A DNA stretch of 64,000 nucleotides from contig JAJRSD010000083.1 in assembly GCA_024278975.1 (NCBI GenBank), positions 1 to 64,000 of the forward strand. The letters run 5' to 3'. This document shows, piece by piece, positions 17,087 to 26,375 of this stretch (positions are counted from its first letter, which is position 1; each line of letters opens with the position of its first letter). A model generated the notes under the pieces. That model did not search any database. It was not told where the DNA came from and saw only the letters and a list, made by a program, of their open reading frames with translations. The DNA is from Bacteroidota bacterium (GTDB lineage Bacteria > Bacteroidota > Bacteroidia > Bacteroidales > Prolixibacteraceae). The translations under genes and the position numbers were made by a program.

Positions 17087-17743
17087 ATGTTAGGAGATGT
17101 TCTATTAATCAATGAAAAACATAAAGTTGCCGCAGATTCTATTTATAAATTTTCGTCGAAAATTATTGGACCCAAAAAGAAAGGTTATAGGTTTATTGTA
17201 GCAATTTCAGGTGAATCAGGTGCTGGGAAATCGGAACTTTCACATTCGTTGGCCTTGCTGTTAAAAAAGGAAGGGAAGCGGGTGAAAGTTTTACACACCG
17301 ATAATTATTATAAAATACCACCCAGTGCCCGAACCGAGTGGCGGAAAAAACACGGAATAAAAAAGGTTGGTTTTAAAGAGTACGACTGGAAATTATTAAA
17401 CCGCAACATCAAAGAATATAAAGAGGGGCGGGAAGCGCTGATGCCATGTGTTGATATAGTTTCGCAACAAACCGACAAGCTAATTACAGATTTTGCTGAT
17501 ATAGATATTTTGGTTGTTGACGGACTTTACGCCATAAAAACAAGAGATGTTGACTTGCGGGTTTATATTGATTTAACCTACCACGAAACAAAGAAAAACA
17601 TTGGGAAAAGAGGTAAGGAAAATAGCGATAGTTTCCGTTTTGAAGTGCTCGAAATGGAACATCAAAATATTATCACTCTAAAACCGAAGGCCGATTTAAT
17701 TGTAAATAAAAATTACGAGGTTGAGGAGGTGAAAAAGTTATAA
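17087..17743 (+). CDS. Uridine-kinase-like P-loop kinase in the GH65 locus
   Basis: A 218-residue P-loop kinase of the uridine kinase/phosphoribulokinase superfamily: Walker A GESGAGKSE near residue 45, TDNYYKIPP near 77, and a Walker B-like ILVVDGLYAIKT near 145. It starts at the ATG at 17087, 18 bases after the GH65 gene; a TTG six bases earlier is an alternative. Its place behind GH65 and beta-phosphoglucomutase genes suggests a sugar or glycerate-like substrate rather than uridine, but nothing in the sequence proves this. Confidence 0.75.
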   Translation: MLGDVLLINEKHKVAADSIYKFSSKIIGPKKKGYRFIVAISGESGAGKSELSHSLALLLKKEGKRVKVLHTDNYYKIPPSARTEWRKKHGIKKVGFKEYDWKLLNRNIKEYKEGREALMPCVDIVSQQTDKLITDFADIDILVVDGLYAIKTRDVDLRVYIDLTYHETKKNIGKRGKENSDSFRFEVLEMEHQNIITLKPKADLIVNKNYEVEEVKKL

Positions 17744-17822
17744 CTTTTTGTACCGGTGATTTATTGTAGTACGATTTCTTTCTTGTTCCCTTTTTTATAA
17801 CTTTCAAAAATATTTATGAAAA

Positions 17823-18698
17823 ATGGGGAATCAGTTTCAAAAATATTTAGAAAATAACACAGCCGAAACTCCAAATAATTTCTTGTTGGAGATATTCCGA
17901 ATTATCTCTTTTAAACCAGAGTTTCACTTTCAAATGCACAGTCATAAACGCATCGAACTTAACTATATTTTACAGGGAAGTTGTGTGATGAAGTTGGAAA
18001 ATGAACTGATTAAACTTAATCAAAATAACAGTATTTTAATCTTCCCAAATTCGAATCACGATTTTTATGTTGATTCAAAAAGTGGGGTTAAGATTATCCA
18101 GCTCGAATTTCAAATTGATACCGAATTTACATCTTCTTTCACAGATATTCCTAAGTCTGAAATATCATTTTTATTAAACCTGCAAACCCAATCAAGCAGT
18201 TATTTGAAAATTCCAAACAATCGTGAAATAGGCAATTGTATGGACCGCATTATTAAAGAGAATAAATTAAAACTAACAAATTTCCAATCGCTTAGTAAAC
18301 TCTATTTTCTCGAACTTATATTGCTGTTGTCGAGGTATAATTACAGACAACTTGCAACAACTAAACAGCAGGAAAATGAATATGTGGTAAAGGCAATGAA
18401 TATAATACATGCTAACTATAATACCGTATTTTCCGTTTCTAACCTTGCAAAAACATGTAATATTTCCGACCGTTATCTTAGGAAATTATTTCATATACAT
18501 CTCGAATCAACTCCTCAGGAATATTGTAACAATCTGAGAATTAAAAAATCAGTAGATTTACTTGCCGATCGAAATATTCCGATAAAAGAAATTGCGTATA
18601 GTGTGGGTTATTCAACACCTCAGTATTTCTCTCGGATGTTCAAAGACAAGTATGGATTTTCGCCTCAAACATACCGGAAAATTTTGTTTGAATCGTAA
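17823..18698 (+). CDS. AraC-family transcriptional regulator
   Basis: A 291-residue regulator with an N-terminal cupin-like ligand domain (HMHSHKRIELNYILQGSC-type pattern near residues 35-60; here FQMHSHKRIELNYIL) and a C-terminal pair of helix-turn-helix motifs at about 190-290 (VSNLAKTCNISDRYLRKLF and IKEIAYSVGYSTPQYFSRMF, ending FSPQTYRK). It most likely activates the downstream URO-D/symporter/GH2 genes in response to a sugar. The 269-base gap between them holds the presumed promoter and one palindromic repeat. Confidence 0.88.
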   Translation: MGNQFQKYLENNTAETPNNFLLEIFRIISFKPEFHFQMHSHKRIELNYILQGSCVMKLENELIKLNQNNSILIFPNSNHDFYVDSKSGVKIIQLEFQIDTEFTSSFTDIPKSEISFLLNLQTQSSSYLKIPNNREIGNCMDRIIKENKLKLTNFQSLSKLYFLELILLLSRYNYRQLATTKQQENEYVVKAMNIIHANYNTVFSVSNLAKTCNISDRYLRKLFHIHLESTPQEYCNNLRIKKSVDLLADRNIPIKEIAYSVGYSTPQYFSRMFKDKYGFSPQTYRKILFES

Positions 18699-18732
18699 GG
18701 TTATAAAATTCACGAATGTCAAGTTTAGGGTT

Positions 18733-18759
18733 CGTCATTCCGAATTTATTTCGGAATCT
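18733..18759. repeat. REP-like palindrome, family A
   Basis: The stem ATTCCGAA/TTCGGAAT with a five-base loop is flanked by CGTC and CT. It matches the 27-base unit seen at 36039-36065 and as an inverted pair at 63609-63673. It lies between the AraC gene and the URO-D-family gene. Confidence 0.6.
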
Positions 18760-18967
18760 CATGAAGTAAAAAAGATGCTGAGTCCATTGTAATTTGCAAA
18801 TATTTGTCATTTAGTATTTAAGCCTTATTTGTATTTTGATAATTGAGTCTTAGAATTTAATTATTCAGTTCCGATTTGTGCAACTTTTATAAAACAGGCT
18901 CTGCAAAAAGATAATTTTTTCTGAATCAAACGCATTAATTTTGAACAAAATCAGAGTTCAAAAAAGA

Positions 18968-20032
18968 ATGACACCACGAGAAAATATTTTAAGGGCACTC
19001 CGCCGCAAAGGATTCGATGGCGTGCCCGTTGATTTTGTATTGTGCGATTCACAGATTGCCGATTTCGAAAAACGTTTTGGACATAAAGATTACGAAACAT
19101 ATTTTGGGATGAGCCACCGTCCCCTCGAAATGAATGTACAACGGAATTATACTTTTGGTGCAGAACAGTTTAAAAGAGAATCAGTTCCCGAAAGTACAGT
19201 TTTTGATGAATACGGAATTGGTCATTCAAAAGGTTCGTCGGCAGCGTTTCACATGACACGGATGCACCACCCGCTTAAAGGGGCCGATTTAAACGAAATT
19301 TTAGATTATCCCTATCCAACTGTTCCGGGCGACGAGTTGGCAAAATTGACTCAAAAAGTAAACAACCTCCACTCGAAAGGGTTGGCATCGTTTGCATTCA
19401 TGCAGATGACGGTTTGGGAAGCTTCGTGGTATTTGCGCTCCATGGAAGAGCTGATGATTGACATGATGTTGGAAGATGAAAAAGCAACTGCACTGCTCGA
19501 TATTATTACAGAATTTGCCATTTCGAAAGCGGTAACTTATGCAAAAGCAGGTGTCGATATTCTTTCGCTTGGCGACGATATTGGCACGCAAACCACAATT
19601 ATGATAGATGTTGAGCTGTGGGAAATCTGGTTGAAAACCAGACTTGCAAAGGTAATTGAAGCGGCAAAACAGGTAAATCCAAACATCATAATTTTCTATC
19701 ACTCTTGCGGTCATATCACACCATTTATCGACCAATTGATTGAAATTGGGGTTGAAGTTTTAAATCCCATTCAACCGGAATGTATGAGTTTTGATGAGGT
19801 GCATGACAAATTTGGCGACCGGCTCTCGTTTTGGGGTACACTGGGAACGCAGGAATTATTACCTTTCGGAACAAAAGAAGAGGTGTTTGCAACCACACTT
19901 TCTCGATTAAATAAAATGGGCAAAATGGGAGGATTGGTAATCGGGCCAACGCACATGGTAGAGCCCGAAGTACCGTGGGAAAACCTGATGGCAATAATCG
20001 AAGCAGTTGAAACATTTCAGAAAAACAGGTAA
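18968..20032 (+). CDS. URO-D superfamily protein (MtaA/methyltransferase-like), not HemE
   Basis: A 354-residue TIM-barrel protein of the uroporphyrinogen decarboxylase superfamily (MTPRENILRALRRKGFDGVP at the start). It has the metal-type HxC element in YHSCGHITPFID near residue 245, as in corrinoid-linked methyltransferases such as MtaA. A cysteine expected about 75 residues later appears replaced by GPTHMVEPEVPWEN. HemE function is unlikely because the context is a sugar locus. The symporter gene follows after only two bases and the GH2 gene after it, so all three form one unit. I start at the ATG at 18968; an in-frame TTG at 18941 is rejected. Confidence 0.82.
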   Translation: MTPRENILRALRRKGFDGVPVDFVLCDSQIADFEKRFGHKDYETYFGMSHRPLEMNVQRNYTFGAEQFKRESVPESTVFDEYGIGHSKGSSAAFHMTRMHHPLKGADLNEILDYPYPTVPGDELAKLTQKVNNLHSKGLASFAFMQMTVWEASWYLRSMEELMIDMMLEDEKATALLDIITEFAISKAVTYAKAGVDILSLGDDIGTQTTIMIDVELWEIWLKTRLAKVIEAAKQVNPNIIIFYHSCGHITPFIDQLIEIGVEVLNPIQPECMSFDEVHDKFGDRLSFWGTLGTQELLPFGTKEEVFATTLSRLNKMGKMGGLVIGPTHMVEPEVPWENLMAIIEAVETFQKNR

Positions 20033-20034
20033 AA

Positions 20035-21591
20035 ATGGGCAATCTCGATATTATCATTTTTGTTGTTTATGGCATAATAATTATTGTTGTTGGCAACTGG
20101 CTGGCACGTTCAAAAAGCAAAGAACAAAGCAGTGCCAACTATTTTTTCGCCAACAAATCGCTACCGTGGTTTTTAGTTGGCAGCTCAATTATTGCAGCTA
20201 ATATTTCGGCCGAGCAATTTATCGGAATGTCGGGCTCCGGTTTTGCAATCGGGTTAGCAATTGCAACTTACGAATGGATTGCCGCACTAATTTTAATCGT
20301 CGTAGCAAAATACTTTCTCCCTGTATTTATTGAAAAGAAAATATTTACAATGCCGCAATTTCTGGCACTTCGTTACGATAATCGTATAAAAACCATACTT
20401 GCAATTTTTTGGCTCAGCCTGTTTATTTTTGTCAATCTCACCTCAATTCTATACCTCGGCGCACTCGCTTTAAAATCTATTTTCGGAATAAAACTAATTT
20501 ATGGAATAGTTGGATTGGCTGTGTTTTCGTTGCTTTACACAATTGTTAACGGATTAAAAGCCATTGCAAGTACCGACATAATTCAGGTATTCTTTTTGTT
20601 GGTTGGCGGGTTTATAACAACTTATTTTGCAGTAAACAGTGTGGGCGGTAATACCGGAATTGTCAATGGTTTTGAAACAATGTTTGCCGAAATTCCCGAA
20701 AAGTTTCACATGATTATCAAAAAGTCTGATCCCAACTATTTTTACCTCCCTGGAATTCGTGCAATTATTGGAGGAATCTGGATTGCTGGTATCTATTATT
20801 TTGGGGCAAACCAATATATTATTCAAAAAGCATTTGGCGCAAAAAGTTTAAAGGAGGCGCAAAAAGGGATGATTTTCGCCGGTTATCTGAAAATGATTTT
20901 ACCATTTGTTGTTGTAATTCCCGGTATTGCAGCTTTTGCCCTTTCGGCAGATATTGCAAAACCCGATGAAGCTTTTCCGTGGATTCTGGAAAATATTGTT
21001 CCGGCAGGAATTAAAGGACTGATTTTTGCCGCGCTCATTGCCGCGATTGTTTCGTCGTTTAGCGCAATAATTAACAGCACGTCCACCATTTTTACCATGG
21101 ATTTGTATAAACCGTATATCAACAAAAATGCTTCGGAAAAACGATTGGTTGCAGTTGGTCGAATCTCAGGAATTGTGGCAATGGGAATTGCTGTAATTGT
21201 TGCGCCGCTGCTGGGAAGTATCGACCAGGCATTTCAGTTTATTCAGGAATACACCGGAATGATTAGCCCGGGAGTTACCGCCATTTTTGTGTTCGGGATG
21301 TTTTGGAAACGGACAACTTCAACGGCGGCACTTTGGGGGACTATTTTATCTATTCCGGTTTCGGCAGCCCTCAAATTTATGATTCCTGAAATGCCATTCC
21401 TCGACCAAATGATGGTTTCGTTTCTTATTATTTCACTGATTATTGTTATTATTTCACTGCTCGATAAAAAAGAGGAACAGTCCAAAGGATTGGAACTTTC
21501 ACGGAAAATATTCAGGACCGATAAAACTTTTAATCTTCTTTCAATTGTTATAATTATTATATTTTCAGCCATTTATATTGTATTTTGGTAA
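20035..21591 (+). CDS. Sodium:solute symporter (SSS/SGLT-like)
   Basis: A 518-residue inner-membrane transporter with about 13-14 hydrophobic segments and SSS-family features (GSSIIAANISAEQFIGMSGS near residue 50, and an extended C-terminal helix). Members couple sodium to import of sugars or other small solutes. It sits between the URO-D-family gene (two-base gap) and the GH2 lipoprotein gene (17-base gap), so it most likely imports the sugar released by the GH2 enzyme. Confidence 0.93.
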   Translation: MGNLDIIIFVVYGIIIIVVGNWLARSKSKEQSSANYFFANKSLPWFLVGSSIIAANISAEQFIGMSGSGFAIGLAIATYEWIAALILIVVAKYFLPVFIEKKIFTMPQFLALRYDNRIKTILAIFWLSLFIFVNLTSILYLGALALKSIFGIKLIYGIVGLAVFSLLYTIVNGLKAIASTDIIQVFFLLVGGFITTYFAVNSVGGNTGIVNGFETMFAEIPEKFHMIIKKSDPNYFYLPGIRAIIGGIWIAGIYYFGANQYIIQKAFGAKSLKEAQKGMIFAGYLKMILPFVVVIPGIAAFALSADIAKPDEAFPWILENIVPAGIKGLIFAALIAAIVSSFSAIINSTSTIFTMDLYKPYINKNASEKRLVAVGRISGIVAMGIAVIVAPLLGSIDQAFQFIQEYTGMISPGVTAIFVFGMFWKRTTSTAALWGTILSIPVSAALKFMIPEMPFLDQMMVSFLIISLIIVIISLLDKKEEQSKGLELSRKIFRTDKTFNLLSIVIIIIFSAIYIVFW

Positions 21592-21608
21592 TTCTAAAAC
21601 CTAATTTT

Positions 21609-24566
21609 ATGAAAACGCTATTTTTTCAAGTCGTCCTTTTTCTATCAGTAATTTTATTCGGATGCAGCAAGCAATCCGAAATAAAAAAAATTGAAGTTGC
21701 AGGAGTAAAAAATCCTGAAATCTCGTTAAACGGAACATGGAAATTTTCGATGACTCCGCCAGAAAAGTTTTGGGAGAACAATGTTGATTTTAAAAGCTGG
21801 GCCGATATTCAAGTGCCGGGCGAGTGCCAGATGCAGGGATTTGCCATTAAACACGATATTCCGTACGCCTACAAATATCAGTTTGATATTCCTGCTGATT
21901 TCAAAGAGAAACAAATTCAACTGAATTTTTATGGTGTTTACAGTTATGCGCGGGTTTGGGTAAACGGCAATTTTGTACGCGACCATTTTGGCGGGTTTAC
22001 AAAGTGGACTTGCGATATTACAGAGTTTGTAACTGCCGGAGAAACAGCAAATTTAACAGTTGAATTTACCGACCGCACCGATGATATTTCGTATGGAAGT
22101 GGTTACGCAAAACATCAAATTGGAGGAATACTGCGCGATGTGAAGTTGGCGGTTCTGCCAAAACAGAATTTTAAACAACTCTATTTTGAAACCGATTTGG
22201 ATGAAAACTATCAAAATGCAGAACTTAAAGTTTTTTATGAATTGAGTAAAAATAGTCCTTCAAAAATTAAAATTGAATTGCTTGATTCTGATAATAAATT
22301 GGTTACAAAAGTTGAACAAGACACAAATCAGCCAGTTGGGAAACTGGTTGTTCCTGTACAAAATCCAAAAAAATGGGATGCCGAGCATCCAAATTTATAT
22401 ACAGTTGTTACAACCATGTTAGAAAATGGAAGTGAAATTTTAAAAATATCTAAAAAAATTGGTTTCCGCGAAGTGGTTGTTAACGGAAATAAATTACTTG
22501 TAAACGGGAAACAGGTAAAACTACGCGGTGCTTGCCGCCACGATATTCACCCAACTTTAGGACGTTTAACTACGCCCGAATACGACAAACTTGATGTTGA
22601 ACTGGCAAAAGAGTGTAACATGAATTTTATACGCACTTCGCACTATCCACCTTCAGAAGCATTTTTAAGTTATTGCGATGAATATGGAATTTATGTTGAG
22701 GATGAAACTGCCGTTTGTTTTGTTGGCTCTCATCGCACCGAAGCATACAAAGCAACCGGAGCATCTCAAAACGACCCTGATTTTACCGGTCGATATTTGT
22801 CGCAATTGGAAGAGATGGTTGACAACCACCGAAACCACCCAAGCGTTACAATCTGGAGTATCGGGAACGAAAATCATTTTGGAAATAATTTTGTGGAAGA
22901 GTTTAAATGGATGAAACAGAACGACACCACACGCCCGATAATTTTCAGTTATCCGGGATTGGTTTCCGACAGCACAAAAATTTATGACATTTTAAGTATG
23001 CACTACCCGAGCTGGCAGGGAAACCTAAATCAATATGGAATTGAGACACATAATTTTAAGTCGAAGGAGATGCCGATGTTGTTCGATGAGTGGGCACACG
23101 TGGCATGTTATAATAACTTTGAACTGAAAGCAGACCCGAATGTGCGTAATTTTTGGGGACAGAGTTTAGATAGTATGTGGACTTATGTTTTTGAAGCCGA
23201 CGGTGGTTTGGGCGGCGCAATCTGGTGTATGATTGACGAAACTTTTATGCTGCCCGAAGATTTGGACGGTTACAATGAATGGTGGGGAATTCTCGATAAA
23301 AATGTGATTCCTGCAACATATATGGGACCAACTGTTGGCTACGGCGAATGGGGAATTATTGATACCTGGCGACGTAAAAAACCTGAGTTTTGGGGAACTA
23401 AAAAAGCATACTCACCAACTAAAATTTATACAAAACAGATTGATAATTTTAAGCCTAATAAAGAGTTGAAAATTGCTGTACACAACCGTTTCGATCATAC
23501 CAATTTTAGCGAGTTAAAAATTGTCTGGAAATATGGAGACAATTCAGGGGAAATAAAAAACGTAAATATTGAACCGCATAAAAAAGGGGAACTTGTATTC
23601 CCTGCAAACAATTGGAATAGTGAAGAAAAACTAAATATCCGGTTTTTTCAGAACGACACATTTTTAGCTGACGAATATAACATTCAACTGGGCGAAAAAT
23701 CAGTAAAACTGCCCGTTTATAAAAACGGAGAACTGAAAATTGACGAGACAGAAAATAAGATTACAATCTCGGGAAAATCGTTTGTTTTGGATGTGAATAA
23801 AAAGAGCGGACTGCTCGAAAATGTTTCGGTAAATGGCGAAGTTTTAATTCAATCGGGACCATATTTGAATCTAAAATTCCTGGGAGAAAGAGTACAATAT
23901 TCAACCATAAAAATGGAAGATTATGCCAAAAACCGGACGTGTACAAGCTTTGAATTCTCTGAAAATAATGGAATTGCTACAATTTCCACAAAAGTAAATT
24001 ACGATGATATTCAGGTTCTGTATTCAATTAAAATTGATGAAAACGGTGTGATTGCAATTGATTACAATGTTGAGAATATTATGGACAAAGAGTTTGTTCA
24101 GGAAGCAGGGTTGAAGTTTTTAACCGGTGATAATTTTGCCGAGCTTGCATGGGGTAGAAATTCATACTTTACTGCTTTCGCGAAAAATAGTTTAGGAAGT
24201 TCGGATGGTAAAATTAGTTTAACCCAAAAACCTGAAATGAAATACCGCGAAAAACCAATGCACACTTGGGAAATGGATTCAAAAGGATTCTTCTATTTTG
24301 GCTTGAATAAAGAGTTGCCCTACACAAATATCGTTCGTTCGTTAAAAGAGAATATCTATTCCTATTCACTGAAAACGGAAGCAAATTCTAAATTAGAAGT
24401 TTTCTCAAAAGGAAATCAGGCAGCTCGTTTCGATAAAATTGAAGGTAAAAATACATTAATTATAAATGAACTTTGGGACTACAACAGTTTACTTTGGGGC
24501 AACTACGCAAAGCAGATAAAATTGGGTGGTGAATTTAATGGGCAGATAATATTTACTTTGAATTGA
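21609..24566 (+). CDS. GH2 glycoside hydrolase lipoprotein (beta-galactosidase-like)
   Basis: A 985-residue GH2 enzyme with sugar-binding, immunoglobulin-like and TIM-barrel domains plus a long C-terminal beta-domain. The acid/base is in TIWSIGNENHFGNN, and the probable nucleophile is in MLFDEWAHVACYN. The N-terminus from the ATG at 21609 has a signal peptide ending in the lipobox LFGC, so it is membrane-anchored, probably facing the periplasm or cell surface. An earlier TTG start would disrupt the signal peptide. GH2 covers beta-galactosidases, beta-glucuronidases, mannosidases and others; specificity is not clear. It completes the AraC/URO-D/symporter locus. Confidence 0.9.
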   Translation: MKTLFFQVVLFLSVILFGCSKQSEIKKIEVAGVKNPEISLNGTWKFSMTPPEKFWENNVDFKSWADIQVPGECQMQGFAIKHDIPYAYKYQFDIPADFKEKQIQLNFYGVYSYARVWVNGNFVRDHFGGFTKWTCDITEFVTAGETANLTVEFTDRTDDISYGSGYAKHQIGGILRDVKLAVLPKQNFKQLYFETDLDENYQNAELKVFYELSKNSPSKIKIELLDSDNKLVTKVEQDTNQPVGKLVVPVQNPKKWDAEHPNLYTVVTTMLENGSEILKISKKIGFREVVVNGNKLLVNGKQVKLRGACRHDIHPTLGRLTTPEYDKLDVELAKECNMNFIRTSHYPPSEAFLSYCDEYGIYVEDETAVCFVGSHRTEAYKATGASQNDPDFTGRYLSQLEEMVDNHRNHPSVTIWSIGNENHFGNNFVEEFKWMKQNDTTRPIIFSYPGLVSDSTKIYDILSMHYPSWQGNLNQYGIETHNFKSKEMPMLFDEWAHVACYNNFELKADPNVRNFWGQSLDSMWTYVFEADGGLGGAIWCMIDETFMLPEDLDGYNEWWGILDKNVIPATYMGPTVGYGEWGIIDTWRRKKPEFWGTKKAYSPTKIYTKQIDNFKPNKELKIAVHNRFDHTNFSELKIVWKYGDNSGEIKNVNIEPHKKGELVFPANNWNSEEKLNIRFFQNDTFLADEYNIQLGEKSVKLPVYKNGELKIDETENKITISGKSFVLDVNKKSGLLENVSVNGEVLIQSGPYLNLKFLGERVQYSTIKMEDYAKNRTCTSFEFSENNGIATISTKVNYDDIQVLYSIKIDENGVIAIDYNVENIMDKEFVQEAGLKFLTGDNFAELAWGRNSYFTAFAKNSLGSSDGKISLTQKPEMKYREKPMHTWEMDSKGFFYFGLNKELPYTNIVRSLKENIYSYSLKTEANSKLEVFSKGNQAARFDKIEGKNTLIINELWDYNSLLWGNYAKQIKLGGEFNGQIIFTLN

Positions 24567-24578
24567 AAAGTACATCTT

Positions 24579-26375
24579 TTAAGTCTGAAGTTCCAGCGAA
24601 CGTGTAACAGCTTCAAGGTACGATGTTAACGGGTACATTTTCTCATCGTACCAAAGCGAGGCAAAATACAATCCGATTGGTGCAGGTTTCAGACCATTAA
24701 TTTCAAAATATTGGTCTAACCAGTAAAAACCCTGCTGGCAGGCAGTTTTATATTTCGTATTTATCAAGGCTGAAACAGCGAGAGAAGTTTCTTCAATAGT
24801 TCCCGCAACTCCATATTCGCCTCCCCAGCTTCCATCGCTATTTTGATTGTCAACAATAAATTTAACACCGGCATCAATCATAAATTGTAACTTATTTTGT
24901 ATTCCGGAATCTGCCATGTTATTTGCCAGAGTATCCTGCAAATACATTAAAACGCGCGCAGTTCCATAAACCGGATTTTCGTGGTTTGCAGTCTGTTGGT
25001 TTCCAAACCATAACGGCAACCACGAGCCATCGGAACGTTGATTTTTTTGCAAATAGTTACTTGCTTTTGCAATGGTTTTTGAGAAAACTTTTAAATCTGA
25101 AGATGAAATTTCTTTACCATAATTTTTGATAGTAGCCGAAATTGCAAGTAAACAGTGTCCTGTTAAATCGGAACAACTTTGGTCAAAAGGTAATTTCCCC
25201 CAGCCTCTCGAAAATGTTGGAAATCCGCCATCTCTATTCTGAAGCTGTAATAACCATTTTACACCGGCAATAACTTCTTGTCTCGAATTTTCCGATGATT
25301 GCAATTGAAGCAAAGCCAGAATTACTCCCGGTGTATCGTCGCAATCGGGTACCGAACCTGAGAAACTGGTCCATCCCCAGCCGCCCGGATTTGTTCCGTT
25401 AAACGGATGGATATTTTTGTTTTGAATAGATTTTAGATGAAGAACAAGTTGCTTTTGTTGAACAGATGAAAGAACTTCATCTTTTTTCGTTCTGAGTGCT
25501 TTTACACTTAATGTTGTTACCCAGGTCGAAAGGTCAACATCGATGGGCCAGCCGCCGTTGCTCCGCTGAGTTCTTTTTAAAAATTCAATTCCTGTTTTTA
25601 CAATATCGGTTTCTTTGTAACCTGCATTAATAAGACTTAACGAAACAAATGCAGTTAACGGCACTGCCTCCAAAAAACCTCCGCTGGCAGGCAATAATTT
25701 ATGTAAAACGCGAAGTGATTTTTTTACCGCCCATTGACGAGTTCGCTTCCCAAACGCTCTCTTTTTTTTCTTTTTGAAGATTACTATTCCAACTGCAATA
25801 AGTGCCGGAATCGCATAACTTACAACGCTCAGATTTAATAAGCGGTAAAACTTTTGCGGTAAAAGCGAAAACTCAAAAGGCAACTGCGGAATGTGTTCGA
25901 ATCCATTTTTTTTAGGAATTCCGCAAAGCGCACACATTGTTAAAATGGGTACCGAAAAGGTATAATCTTTTTTATAATGCGATAGAATAACCTCCGAAAC
26001 CTGATTCGAAAGTACATCAATCGATTCGTTTTTAAGATATTGGGCAATCGTTTTTTGTAAATCGGCAAGACTCTTATCTTTAGAAGAATACAGATTTACA
26101 GCGGCGTAAACCATCAGCGAAGTTGAAATATTCCCCGGACTTTCAGGTGTGTCGCCAAAACTTCCATCGGTATTTATGTTGTTTTTTAGCCAATCGAGTC
26201 CGCGCTCAATTTCCTTTCTGTTTTTGTTGGGGCTGTCGAAATGCAGAGCCGCAACAGCAACTGCCACACCCAACGCACTCGATGATAATTCACCGGTCCA
26301 GAATCCGTCTGTATTAATTTGCTGTACCAGCAAATCAGACAATTCTTTATGTCTGTTTTTCAGAGTCTTCTCCAT
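24579..26375 (-). CDS. Class II terpene cyclase (squalene-hopene-cyclase-like)
   Basis: A 598-residue alpha/alpha-toroid protein. The class II catalytic motif DxDD is present as DCDD in SVPDCDDTPGV (about residues 344-347), as in squalene-hopene cyclases that protonate a polyprene to start ring closure. QW-type repeats recur, including DGGFPTF, SDGSWLPLW and SDGSWGGEYG. A hydrophobic stretch followed by KKKKK (residues about 188-212) would dock it in the membrane. It is slightly shorter than typical squalene-hopene cyclases. No squalene or phytoene synthase gene is nearby, so the substrate may not be squalene. I use the ATG at 26375; it overlaps the preceding gene by 29 bases, implying coupled translation. 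Confidence 0.85.
   Translation of the reverse strand: MEKTLKNRHKELSDLLVQQINTDGFWTGELSSSALGVAVAVAALHFDSPNKNRKEIERGLDWLKNNINTDGSFGDTPESPGNISTSLMVYAAVNLYSSKDKSLADLQKTIAQYLKNESIDVLSNQVSEVILSHYKKDYTFSVPILTMCALCGIPKKNGFEHIPQLPFEFSLLPQKFYRLLNLSVVSYAIPALIAVGIVIFKKKKKRAFGKRTRQWAVKKSLRVLHKLLPASGGFLEAVPLTAFVSLSLINAGYKETDIVKTGIEFLKRTQRSNGGWPIDVDLSTWVTTLSVKALRTKKDEVLSSVQQKQLVLHLKSIQNKNIHPFNGTNPGGWGWTSFSGSVPDCDDTPGVILALLQLQSSENSRQEVIAGVKWLLQLQNRDGGFPTFSRGWGKLPFDQSCSDLTGHCLLAISATIKNYGKEISSSDLKVFSKTIAKASNYLQKNQRSDGSWLPLWFGNQQTANHENPVYGTARVLMYLQDTLANNMADSGIQNKLQFMIDAGVKFIVDNQNSDGSWGGEYGVAGTIEETSLAVSALINTKYKTACQQGFYWLDQYFEINGLKPAPIGLYFASLWYDEKMYPLTSYLEAVTRSLELQT

Noticed and set aside
18968..20032. HemE (uroporphyrinogen decarboxylase) assignment
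   Set aside because: The context is a sugar locus, and the sequence has the HxC element of methyltransferase-like members.
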